This document shows, one piece after another, positions 6,993 through 9,868 of a DNA stretch of 9,868 nucleotides; positions within the stretch are counted from its first letter, which is position 1; each line of letters opens with the position of its first letter. Below the pieces are notes generated by a model that made no database searches, had not been told where the DNA came from, and saw only the letters and a list, made by a program, of their open reading frames with translations. This stretch comes from Mycoplasmatota bacterium (lineage in GTDB: Bacteria > Bacillota_I > Bacilli_A > RF39 > UBA660): positions 1-9,868 of the forward strand of contig DUWA01000062.1 in the NCBI GenBank assembly GCA_012840755.1, given 5' to 3'. Both the position numbers and the translations under genes were made by a program.

Positions 6993-7160
6993 ATGGCAAA
7001 AAAAGGAGAAGCAAGAGAAAGAATTACACTTCGTTGCAATGTTTGTAAAACTGAAAATTATCGTACTGAAAAGAATAAAGTAAACACTACAGAACGTTTA
7101 GAGTTAAATAAATTTTGTTCTACATGTAGACAAACTACAACTCATAATGAAAAAAAATAA
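6993..7160 (+). CDS. rpmG: 50S ribosomal protein L33 (zinc-ribbon form)
   Basis: This 55-residue protein of the large ribosomal subunit begins MAKKGEARERITLRC. The family core NYRTEKNKVNTTERLELNKFC (residues 22-42) is clear. Two Cys pairs, C15-x-x-C18 and C42-x-x-C45, form the zinc ribbon of the 'C+' L33 type. In Bacillus, zinc-independent paralogues replace this form when zinc is scarce, but none is seen here. AAGGAGGGA ends four bases before the ATG, an excellent ribosome binding site. The gene has its own promoter and is followed after 29 bases by a small unknown ORF and then efp. Confidence 0.95.
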   Translation: MAKKGEARERITLRCNVCKTENYRTEKNKVNTTERLELNKFCSTCRQTTTHNEKK

Positions 7161-7189
7161 TTTATAATTGTTTTAAGGAGGGAAGTATT

Positions 7190-7372
7190 ATGCATGAACA
7201 CTTAATAAGTTCGTATAATTATAAAAATATTATAATGAATGATTCTACAAAACCAGTATTCGGAGAAACTACTAGCGTTTCAGTTAAAATAAGCGCTAAA
7301 AAAGTTAAATATTTAAAAGGACATAAAAAAAATAACAAAGTTGTAGTAAATAAGAAACCAAAACTTTGTTAA
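7190..7372 (+). CDS. Small basic protein of unknown function between rpmG and efp
   Basis: I do not recognise this 60-residue protein. It begins MHEHLISSYNYKN and ends in a Lys/Val/Asn-rich basic tail (VKYLKGHKKNNKV... PKLC). There are about 14 lysines, no membrane helix, no signal peptide, and only one Cys, at the very C-terminus. It is therefore not SecE, which often lies near rpmG in other genomes. Evidence for coding is the AAGGAGGGA site (7175-7183) six bases before the ATG, as good as those of the flanking ribosomal genes, and tight placement in the operon (29 bases after rpmG, 22 before efp). Against it are the short length and the lack of any known family. The basic composition and neighbours would fit an RNA- or ribosome-associated protein, but that is inference. 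Confidence 0.68.
   Translation: MHEHLISSYNYKNIIMNDSTKPVFGETTSVSVKISAKKVKYLKGHKKNNKVVVNKKPKLC
7333..7371 (+). repeat. Inverted repeat over the stop codon of the small ORF
   Basis: TAACAAAGTT (7333-7342) and AACTTTGTTA (7362-7371) are perfect 10-base complements with a 19-nt loop. The 3' arm includes the first two bases of the TAA stop of the small ORF and ends 13 bases before the efp Shine-Dalgarno site. No T-run follows, so it is not an ordinary terminator. Confidence 0.55.
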
Positions 7373-7384
7373 CATTAAATGATT

Positions 7385-7390
7385 GGAGGA
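7385..7390 (+). promoter_or_regulatory. Ribosome binding site that fixes the efp start
   Basis: GGAGGA lies four bases before the ATG at 7395. A TTG at 7383 is in frame but overlaps this site and has no site of its own. The chosen start gives MVNVNDLKNG, the normal EF-P N-terminus. Confidence 0.85.
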
Positions 7391-7394
7391 AACC

Positions 7395-7952
7395 ATGGTA
7401 AATGTAAATGATTTAAAAAATGGTATGACAATCGGTTTCGATGGAAATATTTATTTAGTAGTTGAGTTTTTACATGTAAAACCTGGAAAAGGGCCTGCTT
7501 TTGTTAGGACAAAATTAAAAAATTTAAGAACAGGAGCAACAATTGATCATACATTTAATGCAGGAATTAAGGTAGAAAAGGCAGTTATTTCAAAAGAAAA
7601 CATGCAATTTTTATATGCTTCTGGAGAAAGTTACAATTTTATGAATATGGAAACATATGAACAAATTGAACTTACTAAAGATCAAATAGGATCAGATTTT
7701 AAATTTTTAAAAGATGGTATCAATGTAGATATTACTTTTTTTGAAGGTGAAATGTTAGGGATAACATTACCTGAAAAAATTCAATATAAAGTTACTCATA
7801 CAGAGCCGGCTGTAAAAGGAAACACTACAAATAATGCGACCAAAGATGCTGAACTTGAAAATGGTTTAGTTGTTAAGGTCCCACTTTTCATCAATGAAAA
7901 TGATGTTATTATCGTTTCTACAAAAGATGGAAAATATGATTCAAGAGCATGA
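7395..7952 (+). CDS. efp: Translation elongation factor P
   Basis: EF-P binds between the ribosomal P and E sites and rescues ribosomes stalled at consecutive prolines. The 185-residue product has the usual three beta-barrel domains: a KOW-like N-domain (about 1-65), an OB domain (about 66-128) and a C-terminal OB domain (about 130-185) ending in ENGLVVKVPLFINENDVI and GKYDSRA. The loop HVKPGKGPAFVRTKLKN carries K32, the tip lysine that points at the peptidyl-transferase centre. In B. subtilis this Lys receives 5-aminopentanol. No modification enzyme is encoded in the window, so its state here is unknown. It is probably co-transcribed from the rpmG promoter, since no good promoter lies directly in front. 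Confidence 0.97.
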   Translation: MVNVNDLKNGMTIGFDGNIYLVVEFLHVKPGKGPAFVRTKLKNLRTGATIDHTFNAGIKVEKAVISKENMQFLYASGESYNFMNMETYEQIELTKDQIGSDFKFLKDGINVDITFFEGEMLGITLPEKIQYKVTHTEPAVKGNTTNNATKDAELENGLVVKVPLFINENDVIIVSTKDGKYDSRA

Positions 7953-7975
7953 TTTTAATAATTTTTAATAAAACA

Positions 7976-8004
7976 TTGACAAATGAATAAAATATAGGTA
8001 TAAT
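7976..8004 (+). promoter_or_regulatory. Consensus sigma-A promoter of the infC-rpmI-rplT operon
   Basis: TTGACA (7976-7981), exactly 17 nt, then TATAAT (7999-8004): both boxes are perfect. Transcription should start near 8011, giving a leader of about 145 nt before infC. It is the strongest promoter in the window, as expected for an operon throttled by attenuation. Confidence 0.92.
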
Positions 8005-8027
8005 CAAATAAGAAAAAAAGGAAAGAA

Positions 8028-8126
8028 GAAGTGTCCACTTCTCACCCGATTGCACATAGCTTTGGGTTTAAATGCCATAGTATAATAGTTTTAAAACATT
8101 ACTAGGTTTTTATGTGGATACACTTC
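8028..8126 (+). promoter_or_regulatory. Candidate antiterminator pairing in the infC leader
   Basis: GAAGTG-TCCAC (8028-8038) is complementary to GTGGA-TA-CACTTC (8114-8126): eleven base pairs with a two-base bulge (TA). The 3' strand is the 5' arm and loop of the terminator, and the 5' strand is the first leader hairpin. This pairing therefore excludes both, which is what an antiterminator must do. Confidence 0.65.
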
Positions 8127-8140
8127 GTATCCATTTTTTT
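8114..8140 (+). terminator. Intrinsic attenuator terminator before infC
   Basis: TGGATAC (8115-8121) pairs with GTATCCA (8127-8133) around loop ACTTC, with a G-U pair extending the base, followed by seven T (8134-8140). The Shine-Dalgarno site of infC comes just two bases after the T-run, so only read-through transcripts express the operon. Confidence 0.88.
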
Positions 8141-8142
8141 AT

Positions 8143-8149
8143 GGAGGTG
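8143..8149 (+). promoter_or_regulatory. Ribosome binding site that decides the unusual infC start
   Basis: GGAGGTG is placed six bases before ATC at 8156. The in-frame ATG at 8141 and GTG at 8147 overlap this site and so cannot use it. The in-frame GTG at 8114 lies in the terminator stem. Confidence 0.85.
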
Positions 8150-8155
8150 TCAAAT

Positions 8156-8686
8156 ATCGCTAATAAAGAAAGAGATTTGTTCATAAACGAACAAATTCGT
8201 GCAAAAGAAGTAATGGTTATTGGTCCTGAAGGACAACAATTAGGTGTAAAAAGTTTAAACGATGCTTTAACACTTGCAAATTATGCAGGCTTTGATCTTG
8301 TTCTTATTAACCAAACAGCTAATCCACCAGTATGTAAGATAATGGATTATAATAAGTTTAAATATGAGAATAAGAAAAAACAAAAAGAAAATGTCAAAAA
8401 GCAAAGAGAAACTAATCTTGAAATTAAAGAATATAGATTATCAGTTACAATTGATATTCATGATTTTAATACAAGAGTTACAAATGCTAAAAAATATTTA
8501 GAAAAAGGACATAAGGTAAAAGCATCAATTCGTTTTAAAGGAAGAGAAATAGCCCATCCCGAACTTGGTAGGGATGTATTACTTAAATTTGCAGAAGCAT
8601 TAAATGAAGTGTCTGTTATTGAACAAAAACCGAGTTTGGATGGACGCTTTATGGTTATGATGCTAGTACAAAAAAAAGAAAAATAG
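8156..8686 (+). CDS. infC: Translation initiation factor IF-3 (non-standard ATC start)
   Basis: IF-3 binds the 30S subunit, keeps the subunits apart and proofreads the start codon and initiator tRNA. Read from ATC at 8156 the protein has 176 residues, the usual size, beginning (M)ANKERDLFINEQIRAKEV, which aligns with the family N-terminus. The N-domain includes GPEGQQLGVKSLNDALTLA and NPPVCKIMDYNKFKYE, and a Lys-rich linker follows. The C-domain holds YRLSVTIDIHDFNTR, KYLEKGHKVKASIRFKGRE and a terminal IEQKPSLDGRFMVMML. infC is well known for AUU, AUC or AUA start codons, through which IF-3 represses its own translation. The site at 8143-8149 agrees. Its TAG stop runs into the rpmI Shine-Dalgarno site. 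Confidence 0.96.
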   Translation: MANKERDLFINEQIRAKEVMVIGPEGQQLGVKSLNDALTLANYAGFDLVLINQTANPPVCKIMDYNKFKYENKKKQKENVKKQRETNLEIKEYRLSVTIDIHDFNTRVTNAKKYLEKGHKVKASIRFKGREIAHPELGRDVLLKFAEALNEVSVIEQKPSLDGRFMVMMLVQKKEK

Positions 8687-8696
8687 GAGGGATTAT

Positions 8697-8885
8697 ATGC
8701 CAAAGAAAAAAACACATAAAGGAACAGCTAAAGTTTTAAATGTAAGACCTGGTGGAACTATAAGTATTGGAAAACCAGGCTCAAGACATAATACGGGTAA
8801 GAAAAATTCTGCATTTAATAGAAGAGCTAGAAAAGGGTCTACATTAAGTGATTCAGACTACAAAAGAATTAAAGATATAATATAG
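8697..8885 (+). CDS. rpmI: 50S ribosomal protein L35
   Basis: This small basic protein of the large subunit has 62 residues. The N-terminus MPKKKTHKGTAK is the L35 signature, and the C-terminal RRARKGSTLSDSDYKRIKDII matches the family end. The middle (NVRPGGTISIGKPGSRHNTG) is a variant of the more usual KRF..TGSGK..R..A...H stretch. It lies between infC and rplT as in nearly all bacteria, with GGAGGG (8686-8691) five bases before the ATG. Confidence 0.93.
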   Translation: MPKKKTHKGTAKVLNVRPGGTISIGKPGSRHNTGKKNSAFNRRARKGSTLSDSDYKRIKDII

Positions 8886-8905
8886 TAATATAAAGGAGGA
8901 AAAGC

Positions 8906-9259
8906 ATGACAAGAGTTAAAAGAGGTACGATTACTCGTGCACGTCATAAAAAAGTTTTAAAAATGGCCAAAGGATACTTTGGAAGTAAACATAGATTATA
9001 TAGAACTGCACATGAACAAGTTATGCATTCATTAAAATATGCATATAGAGATAGAAGACAAAAGAAAAGAGACTTTAGAAAATTATGGATTACAAGAATT
9101 AATGCTGCATGTCGTATGAATGATATAAGCTATTCAAAATTCATAAACGGTTTAAATAAAGCTGGTGTTGTAATCAACAGAAAAATGTTAAGTGAACTTG
9201 CAATTGACAATCCAGAAGCATTTACAGAACTAGTAAAATTAGCAAAAGAAGCAAAATAA
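8906..9259 (+). CDS. rplT: 50S ribosomal protein L20
   Basis: L20 is an early 23S rRNA-binding protein needed for large-subunit assembly. In Firmicutes it represses this operon by binding the infC leader. The 117 residues show the long basic N-terminal helix ([26 protein letters not shown], 1-26; [21 protein letters not shown]) and the globular C-domain ([26 protein letters not shown]) that carries the repressor activity in studied bacteria. Length is standard. AAAGGAGG (8892-8899) lies six bases before the ATG. It is the last gene of the operon and is followed by a terminator. Confidence 0.97.
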   Translation: MTRVKRGTITRARHKKVLKMAKGYFGSKHRLYRTAHEQVMHSLKYAYRDRRQKKRDFRKLWITRINAACRMNDISYSKFINGLNKAGVVINRKMLSELAIDNPEAFTELVKLAKEAK

Positions 9260-9301
9260 AACTGATAAAGTCTTTATAAAATTCAAATTAATTTGCAATT
9301 T

Positions 9302-9330
9302 AAAATAATCAAAAGATTGATTATTTTTTT
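9302..9330 (+). terminator. Intrinsic terminator of the infC operon
   Basis: AATAATCAA (9304-9312) and TTGATTATT (9317-9325) are perfect complements around loop AAGA, extendable by two A-T pairs, and end in seven T (9324-9330). The stem is nearly all A-T, weak by usual standards, but it is the only hairpin plus T-run after rplT and fits this base composition. Confidence 0.72.
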
Positions 9331-9346
9331 GTTATTATGATATAAT
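9317..9346 (+). promoter_or_regulatory. Promoter for the Fic-domain gene, overlapping the terminator
   Basis: TATAAT (9341-9346) preceded by TGA forms an extended -10. TTGATT (9317-9322) lies 18 nt upstream as a partial -35 and is the 3' arm of the rplT terminator stem. Transcription would begin near 9353, about 40 bases before the gene. Confidence 0.6.
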
Positions 9347-9394
9347 AAATTTACATCAAAATACATGTTATGGTTTAATAAAAGGAGATGTTTT

Positions 9395-9868
9395 ATGTTT
9401 GGTCAATTTTTAACTAAAAATGATTTTTTTGAAAGGTATATGAATCTTTTTTCTATAAGATTTACATATGGTAGTTTAACAGTAGAAGATGAAAAGGGTG
9501 ATTATATATCTCCCGAAAATAGTTTGAAAATTTATAATAATATGGAAGCTTTTAAAATGTTACTAAAATCGGATAAAAATAAATTAACTCCATATGATTT
9601 AGTTGATGTAGTTGATCAAGTTAATAAAAATATTAATTTTTTTGAAAATGGTTTTAGAAGAATAAACATTAATATTCAGGGTGCTGACTTTTTACCAATC
9701 GATGTAAAAGATGTTATACCTGCCATGTATTCACTTTTTAATAATTACTACAATATATGGGATGTATTGCCAGTGTATGAAAGGGAAGCAAGGTTTCATA
9801 TTGCTTTATTAAAAATTCATCCTTTTGAAGATGGAAACGGTAGAACGGCTAGAATAGTTATGAATTAT
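9395..9868 (+). CDS. Fic-domain protein, N-terminal 158 residues (cut by window end)
   Basis: Fic proteins usually transfer AMP or another phosphate-containing group from a nucleotide to a hydroxyl of a target protein. Some act as toxins, others as housekeeping regulators or effectors. The catalytic motif is complete just before the window end: HPFEDGNGRTAR (142-153), with H142 as base, D146 for the metal and R150/R153 for phosphates. The segment about 86-130 (GFRRINI... DVIPAMYSLFNN) fits the Fic flap and the helices ahead of the active site. An autoinhibitory (S/T)xxxE(G/N) motif is not evident: the best aligned place, TYGSLTVED (24-32), lacks the normal EGN. AAAGGAGATG (9381-9390) sets the ATG start, although an in-frame ATG at 9365 without a site exists. 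No antitoxin-like ORF precedes it. Target and type are unknown. Confidence 0.9.
   Translation, partial: MFGQFLTKNDFFERYMNLFSIRFTYGSLTVEDEKGDYISPENSLKIYNNMEAFKMLLKSDKNKLTPYDLVDVVDQVNKNINFFENGFRRININIQGADFLPIDVKDVIPAMYSLFNNYYNIWDVLPVYEREARFHIALLKIHPFEDGNGRTARIVMNY

Larger units (their letters stand above)
8011..8140 (+). ncRNA. infC leader RNA, L20-type autoregulatory attenuator
   Basis: This noncoding leader has visible RNA structures. A 5' hairpin AGAAGTG/CACTTCT (8027-8042) is followed by CACCC and a partner GGGT (8064-8067), then a second hairpin CC-TAGTA/TACTAGG (8075-8106, one bulged A) capped by the palindrome GTTTTAAAAC, and last an intrinsic terminator (8114-8140). In Firmicutes the infC-rpmI-rplT leader is bound by L20 (rplT product), which favours premature termination. 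Operon, position and the hairpin-plus-terminator layout all fit that class. I identify it by context and pattern, since no covariance search was possible. Confidence 0.8.

Noticed and set aside
7163..7168. TATAAT between rpmG and the small ORF as a separate promoter
   Set aside because: No -35 at 16-18 nt; the nearest TAGACA is about 30 nt away. Read-through from the rpmG promoter is simpler.
8081..8086. TATAAT inside the infC leader as an internal promoter
   Set aside because: No -35 at a suitable distance and no extended -10; it forms part of the second leader hairpin.
8114..8155. N-terminal extension of IF-3 from GTG 8114, or from ATG 8141
   Set aside because: The extension is terminator stem, T-run and Shine-Dalgarno sequence; no site serves these codons and the residues do not look like IF-3.
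9284..9295. Perfect 12-bp palindrome CAAATTAATTTG after rplT as an operator
   Set aside because: Short AT palindromes are expected by chance in such a sequence, and it overlaps no promoter.

Overview
The window is a compact, very AT-rich bacterial chromosome segment. TGA is used as a stop (the spoIIP-like gene, the gene after it, and efp) and TGG encodes Trp, so the code is standard and not the Mycoplasma type. Strong GGAGG-type Shine-Dalgarno sites, a gpr–spoIIP pair, and nfo next to a DUF2624-like gene, then sodA and a class B PBP, point to a low-GC Bacilli-type Firmicute with at least part of an endospore programme. The best inference is an uncultured gut lineage of the RF39/Erysipelotrichia kind. 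The species cannot be named from the sequence alone.

Left part (1-4164). A leftward gene of unknown function is cut by the window start (1-384). It diverges from a rightward group: gpr (germination protease), spoIIP (engulfment peptidoglycan hydrolase), and a 114-residue single-pass membrane protein overlapping spoIIP by ATGA. Then comes nfo (endonuclease IV), with its own extended -10 promoter. It converges on, and overlaps by 10 bp, a small leftward DUF2624-like gene.

Middle part (4165-6891). A Mn-type superoxide dismutase overlaps by 20 bp a class B penicillin-binding protein (elongation-type transpeptidase). In Bacillus subtilis, nfo, yqfT (DUF2624), sodA and pbpA also lie in one neighbourhood, so this looks like an old Bacilli block that has been compacted, with the yqfT-like gene inverted.

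Right part (6892-9868). This is translation machinery. First comes rpmG (a 55-residue zinc-ribbon L33 at 6993-7160), an unrecognised 60-residue basic ORF with an excellent ribosome binding site, and efp. Then a consensus sigma-A promoter drives a roughly 130-nt leader with a terminator and a visible competing antiterminator, followed by infC-rpmI-rplT. This is the expected architecture of an L20-autoregulated attenuator. infC is best read as starting at a non-standard ATC codon. An AT-only terminator hairpin ends the operon and overlaps a promoter for the last gene, a Fic-domain protein cut by the window end.

Most of the window is conserved core genome. The less-explained parts are the small ORF between rpmG and efp, the spoIIP-coupled membrane protein, the first partial gene, the Fic protein, and the details of the infC leader. 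I saw no CRISPR array, insertion sequence, tRNA or rRNA. The longest stretch without a gene is the infC promoter and leader (about 200 nt).
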